From Solanum dulcamara (taxonomy: Eukaryota; Streptophyta; Magnoliopsida; Solanales; Solanaceae), in assembly GCF_947179165.1 (NCBI RefSeq), contig NC_077244.1, positions 67,936,144 through 68,000,143 on the forward strand: 64,000 nucleotides of DNA. The letters run 5' to 3'. Below, piece after piece: positions 34,512-47,049 of this stretch. Numbering within the stretch: position 1 is the first letter of the stretch; every line of letters begins with the position of its first letter. The translations under genes and the position numbers were made by a program. The notes beneath the pieces were generated by a model that did no database searches, was not told where the DNA came from, and saw only the letters and a list, made by a program, of their open reading frames with translations.

Positions 34512-36076
34512 ATGGCTTCTAACGCAGCTGCACCGTTTTGGAGGTCGGCAGGGATGACTTACATAACATACTCAAACCTATGCGCCAACCTGGTCAGAAA
34601 CTGCCTTAAGGAGCCTTACAAGTCCGAAGCTTTGAGCCGTGAGAAGGTTCATTACACCATCTCCAAATGGGCTGATGGCAAGCCTCAGAAACCCAGTAAG
34701 CGACCTCTCTGTCTCCTTTTTCCCCTTTCGATTAGGAAACTAAGTTCAGATCTTTGGTTTCCCCTTATTTTGTGTATCAATTTATGTTAATGTTTCTGTA
34801 ATTGCTTTATTACTATTCTTCGGATGCTATTATCAGTGATGGGCATTTCTTTGCAGGGAGTTGTAAATGAATTAAACTTGCAAATCGGTTGTCTTCGGGT
34901 TATCTTTTGAGTGATTAATAGGCGGCATTTACAAATCTAGGGTTTTATGTTCATATGGCAAATTACACGGAGATTCTTCATATAATTAATTTTGTTGGAT
35001 TCCTGGCGGAGTTGTTCTCTAAACAGTAATCTTCTAACTGAGCCGAGAGCAATAATTTCTTGGTTTGAAAATGTCCATCGTTTTTCAGCTCCTGGACATG
35101 AAAATGTTCTAGTTAAACTCTGCTGCCGACAAAATAGATAACCAAGGAGTTGAAACTAAAGCGATTTTATTATTTTATCTACCTCTTTTAGGTGGATTAT
35201 GGAAGCTTTACTCTTTCCATCTTGCATATCGATATCTACTAAAGCTTGGCATGGTTGATAATTAACTTGGGCAGACTTTGTGGTGTTGGGAATCATACTT
35301 ATTTTGTATTTGCAGATGGTTTCTGAGCTGTTTGCTGCTCTAAATTGCTCTTCTGAACTCATTCACCGCCATCAAATATTCCCCAATGTGGTTGTCTAGT
35401 GTTGATCATTTGTTTAATACTGTCCACTGGCTTGCCTACTATTCCTGTGCTCTTTCTTGCTTATTCTCCTCCTCTTCTAAAAAGATAATCTATGCTCACC
35501 TGATATCATTTCATACATATCAATGATATCATCATATCTATACATTTATATTCTCAATATTTTATTTTGAAATGTTTCATAACATTATTTGTTACTTCTC
35601 ATTTCCTTTTTTCATAGTACAAGGTCTAACGGGAATTTGAATGGAAGTTGGATTCATTAAGAGAAATAGAAAGAAGTGGAGGATCATTATGATGACACCA
35701 CAGGCCACTGCTGATTGATATCAATGTACATGATTGATGTACAGATATGCTTATGTTTGTGTTTATACATGCTTTTTAATTGGAATAACTCTCACACGTG
35801 TTAAAAGTCATAAACAAATGAATTGTGATAAATAGGAATTCAGCCTTTTTGTGTCTCCTTTGTATCTTTACGGAATGTCATGTCTGCCTTGTCATGTGAT
35901 GTATGCACTTCTGAAATATGAATTCCATATTTCTACATGTTTTTTATGTTTTAGATGAGCGGATGGGGCATGGAGAATGTTTTTTTTCTCTTTTGTCTTG
36001 TCGTCGCTTTCTGCTTACTGATAAACTTTTCTGCTGGTTTTTAACAGCCCTCCGCTCAGATTCTCCTGAAGAATGA
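34512..36076 (+). CDS. ATP synthase subunit epsilon, mitochondrial
   Basis: Small central-stalk subunit of the F1 part of mitochondrial ATP synthase. Exon 1 is 34512-34695 and exon 2 is 36048-36076, joined by GT-AG within a Thr codon. The product is 70 aa, the normal length for the plant protein. Recognisable segments are [31 protein letters not shown] and [11 protein letters not shown], and the second exon encodes only LRSDSPEE before TGA. The ATG chosen is the one that starts [10 protein letters not shown]; an upstream in-frame extension lacks a plausible leader. The intron is 1352 bp. The protein enters mitochondria without a long cleaved presequence, as known for this family. Confidence 0.93.
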
Positions 36077-37398
36077 GAACAAGGTTGGATTTCAGGCTTT
36101 ATTTCTTCTCTCAACTGAATTTTGTACTGTTCTGGAATTTTGTATGGTGCACGTCTGGTGGAGCTTGCATAGAACATTGACATGCTAATAATATAACTGA
36201 TAGACCTTGATTTATAGTTGTTGGATGGAATTGATAATGTTTATTTTTAGAACCTGCTTCTGTTGTCAAGTGACTTATTTCCAGTTTTGAAAGGAAACTC
36301 AGGCTATCATTATGTATCAATGACAATGTTCACCTGGTTAATTTAAACCATTGAGCCTTTGAAGACTGTCTTGGAACATAACAGAAAATAACCGCCTTGG
36401 TCATCTAAGCAAACTTGTGAGTTGCTTCCTATGTTCCAAGTTCATACAAAAGGGGTAAGAAGGAACCAGAAGGCCGAGTAGAATTGTTTTATGCTTTATC
36501 TTGTATGAGTTTGAACTATAAACCCAAAACAATGAACAAATTACCAATACAACTTGCATCCCATAATATTTTCCGAAACCAAATCTTATAACCTTAAATG
36601 CTAGCACCACCTTAAAGTTCATGGCTTGAAGTTTGAACTCTTTTCTTTGTTCACTACTCCAAAACAATGCTTTGGAAATAAGTTTGAGGTTTGATAGAAT
36701 ATATTAATGCACGGACCCGAGGGCTTTGATGTCTAGTTGAAAGTAGTGTTATCAAAATAAAAAAGAATAAAACAGTTCTAAGGTCCATCGGAGTTTTAAG
36801 CACAAATCACATATAAAAGTGGGCTTTAGTGAAATAGAGCAAATGGAGAAACAATACAAATATATATGTTTAGTTCAAGAATAATAATTATAGGCATGAA
36901 TAACAACTATATGAAAAGAAATTGAAAAAGGATTACGATAAAGTGAAAGGTCAATCGTTTAAAGGGTACATTAAGGGCTCGTTTGGTACGAGGGATAATG
37001 GATAAGTAATCCGGATGAATTTATCCCATGTTTGTTTGGTATAAAATCGCAGGATAACTTATCTCGGAATTGTAGTTTTATTTTTATACCACATTGAGGG
37101 TGAATAACAATCTTGGGATACTAATCTCGAGATTTACGAAATTACCTTCAATAGTAAAATTGTCAATAAACTATTGAAAGTAATTTCGTAAATCAACTTT
37201 CAACTATGGTGCTTTCCGCTTTTAGAGTGATGACATAGTAGATGATTTATAGCGTCAATGAATATTCTAGATCAGAAAGTTTCCACGTAAATTGGTATAC
37301 AGGGAATACAATGATACAATAGGTAACAACCATCGAAGGTTAAACCCAAGTTCTGAAGCTGCCTCTTGACGCAGATATCAAGGCCAATAGTTACAAAG
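36077..37398. other. Intergenic region, ATP synthase epsilon to GLR array
   Basis: This holds the 3' flank of the epsilon gene. A stretch at about 36970-37150 starting GGCTCGTTTGGTACGAGGGA resembles a hAT-type MITE end. An inverted match (GATTTACGAAATTACCTTCA against AGTAATTTCGTAAATC) lies at 37131-37195. No gene is supported. Confidence 0.5.
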
Positions 37399-38398
37399 TT
37401 AAAATGTCTCTGTAATGGTTTCTTGAACTGGAGTTGCTGGTTCTGTTGTAGAGAACCCTTCATCTGCAGAGGATGCTCCTACTTCATCTAGGCTTTGCGA
37501 ATGGAGATCAGGCAATATTTCGGGGGAAGCTTCACTTTCTGCTAACAGTACTGTAGCCCGTTTGGCTGTCTTCATTGGCTTCTGGTTTACTGACTTAGAA
37601 TTAGAGTTTATCTTTTTCTTCATCAAAGACTTCTGCTATTGCAAAAAGCTTTTCCCGTAGTCAATCATCAGTGGCTAAGATTTCTCTGTTCTGATAAAGG
37701 AAGATGAGGAAGAATATGAGAAAGAGCGGTGACTGCTGATACACCAGCTATGAGAAAAAGGCCCTTAAAACTATCTAACGTGAAACTATCAGATGTTCCC
37801 TTGTTCTTGGGACAATCTATGTCTTTCCTAGAGTATTCTTATATTCCGTTTTTCGTAAACTCTCCTCCCTCCACCTTCAAGACTGCTCTTGAGATGTCAA
37901 GTAGCAAAGGCGAGCCTTTTGGAAATGCCTGCAAGAAGTTGTCGAGAAAAAATGAATTAGATTGAGTGAAAGAGTATATCTTCAGTTGTGGAACCTTTCC
38001 AATAAAAGACGCAGAGGGAATCTTACAAATCCAAAGCCAGCAGTCTTGTAAGTTGGACCAACCATAATATACTTCCTGCAGTATTTGTCGAGAAGGAGTT
38101 TGAGATAAGGTAGTCCATCAATAATTGCACTAACACCTCCATTTTTACTTCCTCTTGAGAGCGCATCATTATACTCTTCCAATGTGCTATAACTTCTTAA
38201 CTTGGAGCTGTCAAATGGCATGCACATCAAGAAGTATTTGACAAAAGAACCTTTTTGATACCCAACATATACTCCATTCCTGATGAGATCATTAAGGTCT
38301 GTTGTTGTAGGTTGAAGCTGTTGCACTGTTAACATAGATGTTAAGGTGGCTGTATCACGTGATGTCAGCACCAGAACCACGAAAACCCACACAATCAT
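37399..38398 (-). pseudogene. Glutamate receptor-like (GLR) copy A: 5'-truncated pseudogene
   Basis: Only the parts matching the last two exons of copy B are present: 38398-38027 (M3 region and second ligand-binding half) and 37928-37399 (end of S2, M4, tail). Homology stops abruptly at about 38398, inside the M3 exon, and the receptor domain, S1, M1 and pore are missing. The conserved M3 motif SSYTASLTS has become SRDTATLTS. An in-frame TAA at 37839-37841 lies where copies B and C read through toward M4. Hence it cannot encode a receptor. Confidence 0.9.
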
Positions 38399-39311
38399 TA
38401 CAAACTTTGATTTAAGTGCTACTTGTGCATACCCAAAGTTGGAGGGCATAGATGCAAGTTAAATGACACATTTATGTATTATGCCAACCATTAACTACTA
38501 TGTTGTTCTTGAAACGTGAGCATCCATTTTCTCTTGGTTTGGACATGTATATTTGGCAATTAGGGTTCAACCTATATGAGCCTCTTTTGCTTCACCTGAA
38601 AACCTTGATGAAAACAGAGGCAAGTATTATATCTTATTCGCGAGAATTTCTTCTTTCCGGTCTTGTTTCCTCACTAAGTGGCTGCACGCATCCGTCTTAC
38701 AAGTAGAGTCAAGCACATGAGTGTTTACTTGTTCATTTTAGCATGTGCTAGTTAAAGGGTATCCACTATTGTATCCATGGTGGAATTCGTTGTTTTGTTG
38801 GTCGGCTGAGAAAAAGGCAAATGGTATGGAGGAAAGGCATGATTTTCGTCTTGATGAAGTGTAGAACGAGGTTGTCTTTTCATTGATCCTGGGAGACAAT
38901 CCAAATAGTCAGAGGACTTCCATATTTACTGGGTTCAACTTCTGAATCAGAATTTCAACACAACAATAACATAACTTATTGTAATTCCACAAGTGGAGAT
39001 TGGAGAAGGTGGTGTGTACGCAACCTTAACCCTACCTTGGGAAGGTACTTGGACTGTTTTCCATGCATCCTCAGCTCAAGCAAAGCATATCATAAATCAT
39101 GCAAAGCAAATATAGTAATTTCAACGCCACATGGAACATAAATACAAGTGGAAAATTAGTAGACTTTCAACAAATATTAAATTCTTAACTCATAATTACA
39201 GAAATGCAATAAATTCAATCTTAAGAACTTAAACTTTGAACCCATCATATCTAAATTCTGGCAAAGAGCGTCAAAGTTGTAATGTCATCTGGTCTAACTA
39301 ACCCTATTAGC
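38399..39311. other. Spacer between GLR copies A and B
   Basis: This is the 3' flank of copy B. Segments at 38507-38650 (TTTGGACATGTATATTTGGC, then AACCTATATGAG) and 38920-39300 reappear 3' of copy C at about 54490-54545 and 62090-62540. The spacer was therefore duplicated together with the gene. It includes an Au-type SINE relic at about 38955-39075. Confidence 0.7.
38955..39075. repeat. Degenerate Au-type SINE in GLR spacer
   Basis: ACAATAACATAACTTATTGT, then CCACAAGTGGAGATTGGAGA and CAACCTTAACCCTACCTTGG, match the family at 3765 with many changes. The same relic is present at the paralogous place near 62172. Confidence 0.6.
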
Positions 39312-42300
39312 TCATCTCAATCTCTCTTCAATTGTCCCTGTAATGTTTTCATGAACTGGAGTTCCAGGTTCTGTTGTAGAGAACCTGTCAGCAGTAGGGG
39401 ATGCTCCTAGCCTGTCGGAAATTCTGATTTCTGGGCTTTGCGAAGGAAGGTCGGGAAATATTTCAGGAGAAGCTTCACTTGCTGCGAGCAGTGTAGGCGT
39501 ATTGCTTTCATTGCCTTCAGATGGCTTTTCTGACATAGAATTAGAGTTGTCTCTCTCTAAATCAAAGACTTTTGCTATTGCACAAAGCTTTTGCCATATT
39601 GAATCATCAGTGGTTAAGACTTCTCTATTCTGATAAAGGAAGATGAGGAAGAATATGAGAAGAGCGGAGCCTGCTGATACACCAGCTATGAGGAAAAGGC
39701 CCTTAAAACTATCTAGCGTGAGGCTATCAGATGTTATAGCCATTCCATCTATCCGCGGACAATCTGTTTCATTCCCAAACCATTTCTGAATTATGTTATT
39801 CATAAACTCTCCCTCCATCACCTTCAAAACTGCTCTTGATACATCAGGTACCTAAGGTGACCCTTTTGGAAATGCCTGTAAGAAGTTGCCGGAAAATAAA
39901 ATAATAGATTGAGTGAACTACCATGGATAGCATAATTTCAATTATGCAACATTTCCAGATGCAGAGAGAATCTTACGAATCCAAAGCCAGCAGTCTTGTA
40001 AGTCGGACCAACCATAATATACTTCCTGCAGTATTTGTTGAGGAAGAGTCTGAGATAAGGTAGTTCATCAACAATTGCACCTACACCTCCATTTTTACTT
40101 CCTCTTGAGAGGGCATCGTTATACTCTTCCAACGTGCTATAACTTCTGAACTTGGTGCTGTCAAATTTCATGCGCTTCAAGACGCCTCGGACAAAGGAAC
40201 CTTTTTGGTAACCAACATATTCTCCATGCTTGATGAGATCATTAAGGTCTGTTATAGTAGGTTGAAGCTTTTGCGCTGTCAACATAGATGTTAAGCTGGC
40301 TGTATAACTCGATGTCAGCACCAGAACCACGAAAACCCACACAATCAGCACAAATCTGGTAAAGTTACTTGTTACCCTCTCTTCTGAAACAACCAACCAT
40401 ACATGATTTATTGAGAAACTAGCTAGGATATATATAAAGCTTGTGTATGATTTACTTTGAGTTAGAGGCTTACTATGAGCAAAAACGAGAGTTAAGAAGG
40501 AAAACCAGAATATCATCCCAACTTGCTCTTGTTTGGTTCCTCGAAACTCTTTGTTTACACGATGTTCGAGTACCCAAACCACAAAACCGATGAAAACGAA
40601 GAATGCTCCGATTGTTATCCAAAGTTCGCTCTTTAGAGGTTTCACGAAAATCCAAGCATTCTTCCTGTCATCATCCTTTACCGGCACAACTGCAGAAAAA
40701 CCGGACTCCGTAAAAGGTAATGTGAAATCCACATACTTGGATCGGTTCGCTGAAATGGTCACGTCACCGATAATTGCATCAAATTTCTGGTTAAAAGTAA
40801 ACAATGATTATTTCAGTACTTATGGTTGGTCTTCCTCTGCCAGAACAAAAGCAAAATAAGAAAATCTAAAGGGAGCATGGAAGTAATGTAAGGTGTTCAG
40901 CCAAAGAGGCTAATTCAAACAAGGATTAGATATTACCTCAGAAAAGAGCTTATAAGCAAGATCATCATAGTCTGGAGAAGTGGGGCTATCTGGTATTTGA
41001 AATGGAATAAATTCGTAAGGGAGAGCATATGGCAAGGATAGGATGACTTCTTTGAAGACATCCGCACAGAAACCAGTTGCGGTTACTTCTTGTGTTTTTG
41101 AATCTATTTCCACTTTAAGGAATTGCTCCAGCCCTTCTTTGACAGGAACTCCAACCCTTAACTTCTTGCCACTTGTGGGTATTTCCCAACCTTTTGGAGG
41201 AATAGTAGATTCACCCGCCCAAAAAATGTCTCCTAGTTGCTTATTATTACACTTAGCTTCTGTTTTACCATTCATCTTCAGTTTACATGAAATCCCATCC
41301 TTCTCTGTCCAGAATCCAACACTCCTCTGTCCTCTCCCAACTATATTCACAATTTGATATGGGGATGGATGCAATTCTCCATTGATGAGACGAAATTCAC
41401 CACTTAGTGCTGTTTTCAGCGCTGTGTTTTGCATAGAGTGACGGAGCAGAGATCCCAATTCTGAGGTTCCAAGTGCATCTAAGTCGGTTAAGTTCTCTCT
41501 AGTTTCTGTATTTTTGAATTTTGGGATGGCAGTGCCACCCACTTTTTCTACTGCTTTTGCTAATGCTGTGATGCCATCATATGCCCATAGCCCGAAAACA
41601 TTGAGTTCTGCTATGTCCATGTCTGGATACACTTGACGAAATCTCCTTCTCCACCTCTTGGTGTAATTGATAAGCTCATTTGTTCGTGGAACATATGGCT
41701 TTATACCAAGAACACCTTGCATTGATGACTCAATCACTGAAGGATCTACCGAGTCCAGAAGACTCGTTAGCACATCTGTGATGATCCATGCATATCCATC
41801 GCTCATCATCCCGTCTTCTTTGGCCTTGAGGAAAAGGCGGGAGGCAAGAGATGGTTGCAAGTGCACGATGAACACCCTGGTCTGCATTGTCTTCAACTTG
41901 TATAGCTCCCTGTGGATTTGATCATCATTGGCCGAAGGAGAAATACCACTTCTATAGGAGACTAAAGTGCTAATTTCCAGCAAGGCATCAGTCAAATGTG
42001 GAAGTATCCCAGTTCCATAGGGGCTATCCTCGTAGATTACTACAACCTCCTTCCAATCAAAGTTCTTTACAATTGCTGCAATGGCTTTAGTCTGGCTGGA
42101 AGAAGGAAGTGCTCCTCTGATGAAAAAGGGATTTTCCTTGACTGTAAGTAAAGGACTTGTTGCTGGAGAAATTATAGGAACTTTTACTCTGTTCCCCAAG
42201 TCAATCACAAAATCAGTTTGTGTAGACATTTGTGGCCCAAAGATAGCTTGTACTTGGACATCCTTTAGCAAGTATATGGCTGCACATACACAATCATACT

Positions 42301-42717
42301 GTAAGAAAATGTACGAAGGGAAAACCAAAGGGGGGAAGAGTGTATCTAGGAAGCCAAAAGTACTTATTTTAGTGACTCGTGAAGCAAAGAGAAAAAGATA
42401 GGCTAGTTTTGACACAAGTAAATCATGTAACTGAATTTACCAGCGGATGCTGCTTCAACATTATCTTTCTTGGAATCCCTCAAGTGAGGGACTATCCTAA
42501 TGGCACTGCGACTAGCGTTGGCATGGTAATCTTCAAGTGCAAGTAAGATAGAAATGTGCATTACTTTTCCCACATCTGTTTCCAGATCAAGAATTATGCC
42601 CACATCCACCTTTACAACACTAGTTTCACCTCTTATTGCCATCATGTAGTGGTGAAAGCTAATGATGGAGACAGATTGAATCAAAAGAATTAGGAAGTAA
42701 CATTTTGGACTTCTCAT
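39312..42717 (-). pseudogene. Glutamate receptor-like channel (GLR) copy B, nonsense codon in last exon
   Basis: Plant ionotropic glutamate receptor homologue (ligand-gated cation/calcium channel at membranes). Exons in order of translation: 42717-42441, 42279-40937, 40786-40474, 40383-39977, 39875-39312, together 2904 nt or 968 codons, the usual GLR size. An N-terminal hydrophobic signal peptide is followed by the amino-terminal receptor domain (ex1-2, with VQAIFGPQMSTQTDF), S1 (LRVGVPVKEG), M1 and pore (ex3), M3 with SSYTASLTSML and S2 (ex4), then the end of S2, M4 (LFLIAGVSAGSALLIFFLIF) and a Ser/Glu-rich tail (ex5). Codon 788 is TAG (39852-39854) where copy C has TTG. Translation would end before M4, so a normal channel is not expected. 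The rest of the frame is clean, implying a recent lesion or a sequencing error. Confidence 0.9.
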
Positions 42718-44055
42718 TTTGAGAGTTGTGCTTGTGCAAGTAACCAACTTGCAAAGATAATCTCTAAAGCTCTTCAGAATCAGTGAATTTATAGACTTTA
42801 ATCAGTAAAGACCTTGACTAATATGAGTCCAAATTATAATTAGGGCTAAAAGACATTCCGTCTCCCATTATGCTTCTGGCAGTCGTGGTCAAGAAGTAAA
42901 CGGTACATACTGCATCGATATTGATTCACTAGTATTAGGAACTTGCTTAGTAAGTTACCCATATGATGTTGAAACGAAAATATCTAAGGCTTAAATCATA
43001 CACGACACCTTATATTGTCCATAAAATTTATTTTGACATCTCAAGAGACTCTTTTTCCACCTAATTTATTTAGACACTCCAATATTAACAAATATAATCT
43101 ATTAAATACCTCATGCAACATGGTGTCTCAAACTTCAAGACACTAATAATACATAGATTTTTTCATAAAATTATGTATGTATTAGTTATGCGGGTTAATT
43201 TCTAAACTCCATCAAATGGGAGTATTAATTTTATACTATATAAATAACTTATTTTTATCTACATATCAAACGTCGTATAAATTATACAAAAATTAACACA
43301 TAAATAACTTATTTTTTATCCGACTACCTAACCACTCTTGAGAATCTACTCTTACTTAAAAAATCCTCTGATAATCTCCAGAACTGTCCGAGTGCATGAG
43401 GCAATATGATGTTTATCCTTGTTTTCTCTTTTAGCCAATGATGGAGCCTCATTAAGTGAGTATATGATTCATTTATAAGATTTCACATAAATCCATGTTT
43501 GCATTTAGGAGTCTCTTATATGTATCATGAAAATGTTATATATTTAAACATATTTTTCATAGTTTTACGCATATGTAAATTAAATTTAACTCATTAATTC
43601 TGTATTTAGAACTTTATCTTTCAAAAAGCTAGAATTTGAATAAAAAATAAGATTTGTACTCCAGAAAATAAAATAAGCTATTTATTAATATAATTTTTGT
43701 GATACAAGACTTTAATGTTGACCAAAACAACGCTGCTACCATAGTATTGGTTTATTCTGTCCAAAATCAAAATCTGTACTACCTGCTTGCATGTGAAGAA
43801 ATATTTCAATAAATATATGTTCGATTCCCACTTGTTCCCATCTTTTTTCCAAAACACTTCCTGCCCCACATCGAGTGGAACCAGAAGTCTGAATACAAGT
43901 TTAGCTTAACTTAATAATTTTTATTTAAATATTATATTTGTGTTTAAATAATTATTAACTATCTAAAATATTAATTTTAGAACTTAATTATCATGTCTTT
44001 AAATTATTATTATAAAATTCAGAACTTATAAAGTTAAAATTTTGATCATGCACGT

Positions 44056-44940
44056 TTTTTAATCTAAAAATACACTTTCATTTACTTTTTCGGTTCACTA
44101 TAACCCTTGAAACTAACAACTCTCTATTTATTTTTTATTATGTGTCATTTTCTTATTGAATGAAATAAAAATTTCACCTCCACTAAAAAAAATTATAATT
44201 TATCCAAGCCAAAAATAATAAAAATTTGATTTGGATACATTATGAGGAAAAATATTTTTAAAATAACATTTTTCTTTGTTGTAGTTTAATTTAGTTTTTT
44301 ATGGTTATCAAACACGTATTTTGTTTTGATTTGAATAAATTATGAGAAAAAATTGAAAAACTTTTTTTAAAAATCTTTTAGTTATACATATTATTACAAG
44401 GTAGTTTTATAATAACTATCTAGTAAAAATTAAAAAAAATTATTTATTTATTTTTAAACATCTTGTAATAACTTATTTATTTTAAAATAATTTTTAACTA
44501 GCTTGTAATAACTAGAAAATAATTATTTATACGTATAACTAAAATCATTTCGTTATTTTATTTATACGTATTACAAAACAATCAGTATTATTACATGGAA
44601 AAGAAAAATCAAGCCAAGAACTAAATAGTCTTTTTTTTCTTGTTAATCGAATAAAAAAATTCTAGTCTTGTTTACCAATGTAGCTTTTTTTTAAAAAAAA
44701 GAAAAAAATTGGAAGGGAGGGGGGGGGGGGAGGGGGGGTTCTTGAAGAGATATATTGTTTTTGGCTTAGAATAATTATAATTTTTTTTAGTGGAGGTGGA
44801 ATTTTTATTTTATCTAATAAGAAAATGACACATTATAAATATTTTTAAAAAATAAAAAATAAAGAGAAGGTTGTTAGTTTCAAGAGTTATAGTGAACCAA
44901 AAAGGTGAATGAAAGTGTATTTTTAGATTAAAAGATGAAT
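44056..44940. mobile_element. Non-autonomous element with about 170-bp terminal inverted repeats (element 1)
   Basis: The left arm, about 44058-44230, includes TAATCTAAAAATACACTTTC and CCACTAAAAAAAATTATAAT. It is the reverse complement, with scattered mismatches, of the right arm at about 44757-44937, which includes GAAAGTGTATTTTTAGATTA. The 530-bp interior is AT-rich with a G-run at 44715-44738 and no ORF. Long inverted repeats without a gene suggest a Mutator-like or foldback non-autonomous DNA transposon. Confidence 0.7.
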
Positions 44941-44959
44941 AGAATGGGTATTTTTGGCC

Positions 44960-45910
44960 CTTTTATGTTATTAAACCAATTTATCAAAATAGTATATTTT
45001 TTTAAAATTTTACATAACTAGTATTCACGTACTTGACAATAACGTTTTAGGTATTATTTTATTCAAAAAAATCAATGGCAAAAAGATAAATACCTAACGG
45101 AGTAAACAGACATAAAACATTACTGTCAAAGACGTTTTATTAATTCGTTCCTTACATACAAGTTTTAAGTCTAAAATGTTGCTGATAGTAACGACTCTTT
45201 AGTATCTAATGACGAACATCTTATAAGGCTAAAACGTTAATGATAATTTTACTCCATTGGTTACTGCTACCATACATCTTATTATTAAATTATATCTTGT
45301 ATTCAGGAAGAACTTATTCATCTTTTCTAGACTTTCTTCCTAGTTAGATTTTTAATTTTTATCTAGTCAAAATTATTGATTAACATGATCAAGTTCTATA
45401 TTTTCCATCATCAGCCTTAGCTTGCCTTTGAAAATCTGTTGGTCTAAATGACTTCAAGTAAGTATCTGTTTATATATTATTTTTTGCTTTTTTTTTTATC
45501 ACGCTGCTCATTTTTTTTTTGTTTTTTTTTGCAGTTTCTTTCTAGCCATTTACAAGTAAAAACAATAGTTGTTCTTGTGTTATTATTCAGCTCTCTTTTT
45601 TGGTGCAAATTACTGTGTTTGTAAAGCAAGTCGACTTTTACACTAAAATTATTCTTGTGTTATTAAAAAGTCATTACTGTCAGTAATATTTTTGTCTTAA
45701 AATGTGTCTGTGAATAACGAATTAATAAAGCGTATTTGACAGTAACGTTTTATGTTTATTTACTCCATTAGACATTTGTAATTTTTCCATTAATTTATTT
45801 TTGAATAAAATAATATCTAAAACGTTTTTGCCAAGTACGTGTACACTATTATTGTAAAATTAAAAAATAAATATACTACTTTGATGAATTAGTTTAAATA
45901 ATGGCTTACT
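44960..45910. mobile_element. Non-autonomous element with about 200-bp terminal inverted repeats (element 2)
   Basis: The left arm, about 44965-45220, contains ACTTGACAATAACGTTTTAG, ATAAAACATTACTGTCAAAG and TTATTAATTCGTTC. It is matched in reverse by the right arm at about 45660-45905, which contains GAATTAATAAAGCGTATTTG, GACAGTAACGTTTTATG and CTAAAACGTTTTTGCCAAGT. No coding sequence is seen. It starts about 20 bp after element 1 ends. Confidence 0.65.
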
Positions 45911-46633
45911 TCGGTCAAAAATTCTGCAATAATGTGATGCATTACACAAATTTTTAAGAAAAAATGCAAGTCAACTTGATTAGAAAATGAATTTATTCAC
46001 TCCATATTTATCGTTATTATAAAGCACAATTTTATCAGAAATTGATATGAGATAACGTTGAAAGTACGGGTGTACAAGTCAAACCGAACAAATAAACCAA
46101 ATCAACCCGACAAAAAAAAACTACTTATAGTTTGATTTGGAGTTGAAAAAAATAAATCGTTCATTGTTGATTAGGTTTGGTATTAATAGAAAAAAAATCG
46201 AATTCAAACCAATGTTTTAAATTGATTTATAACTTTCAATGTTTACATATATTATTTCATATTTGGGCTTGTAATATGAATTAAAAAATTGACATATGTT
46301 ATGTTTTTTCGTGAGTTTTTGATATATTTTTCAAAGATAATATCTTGATGATGCCATTGTACATCTTATTTTTTTTGATTTTATTTGTTCAAATGTCTTT
46401 AAGATGCCATTGAGCAATATAATCACGTGAAGGGAACAACCCTTATTTAAGAACTTCAAGTGCGACAATAAATCATACAATCAAGGGAACAACCTCTTCA
46501 ATTTGATCTCCTTTTCAATCACGGTATCACTATAAAAACAATTGAAAAAAAATTAAAAAATTGAGAAAACCGACGAAAATCGAAACCGAAAAAATCGACA
46601 TTAGGTTGGAAGGATCATCCGTGACCCAAAATA

Positions 46634-46979
46634 TTTTCAAAGACTAAGGTACTGTTTTTCTTTTCTTCTAATATATGAACTGATCTTATGAAACTTGGGT
46701 TTATAATTGCCCTCAATATTTTAGCAAGAACTACCTCTCATGAATGTTGAATGCTGAAATTCCTTTAGACGTAATGAGTTTTTAAGTGAGGGTTGAACCC
46801 ATCAACAGACACCTAAAGTTGACACCCAAATAGGTTGAACCCTCAATTAATGACTCATTGCATCCAACACCCATGAAAAATAACATTTGCTCGAAATATC
46901 GAGGGTAATAGAAACTCAAATTTTATAAGATTAGTCAAAAATTAGAAAGAAGAAAAACATTACCTTAGTCTTGAAATAA
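46634..46979. mobile_element. Foldback MITE, almost fully palindromic
   Basis: The end TTTTCAAAGACTAAGGTACT pairs with the other end, whose reverse complement reads TTTCAAGACTAAGGTAATG. Complementarity continues through CCTCAATATTTTAGCAAGAA / TCGAAATATCGAGGGTAATA to GAGGGTTGAACCC / GGTTGAACCCTC near the centre at about 46807. The transcript would fold into one long hairpin. Confidence 0.75.
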
Positions 46980-47049
46980 GGTCTATTTGGTCTAATACGC
47001 ATTACTAGAAAACACCCAATAAAAAGATATCCTTAAAAGATAAAAGTTT

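Larger units (their letters stand above)
42718..47049. other. Intergenic, AT-rich, TE-dense region upstream of GLR copy B
   Basis: This contains the copy B promoter region, two large inverted-repeat elements (44056-45910) and a foldback MITE (46634-46979). A segment at about 46070-46610 has AAACCGAACAAATAAACCAA and CGAAAATCGAAACCGAAAAA, typical of low-copy plant repeat DNA. No gene is supported. Confidence 0.6.

Noticed and set aside
40533..42401. Plus-strand ORFs across the GLR exons
   Set aside because: They are mirror frames of the conserved receptor coding sequence on the minus strand.
44712..44740. Long G-run (and C-runs at 8800, 14538 and 29180) as functional G-quadruplex sites
   Set aside because: Uninterrupted homopolymers in repeat DNA are common and prone to assembly error. 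Nothing ties them to a gene.
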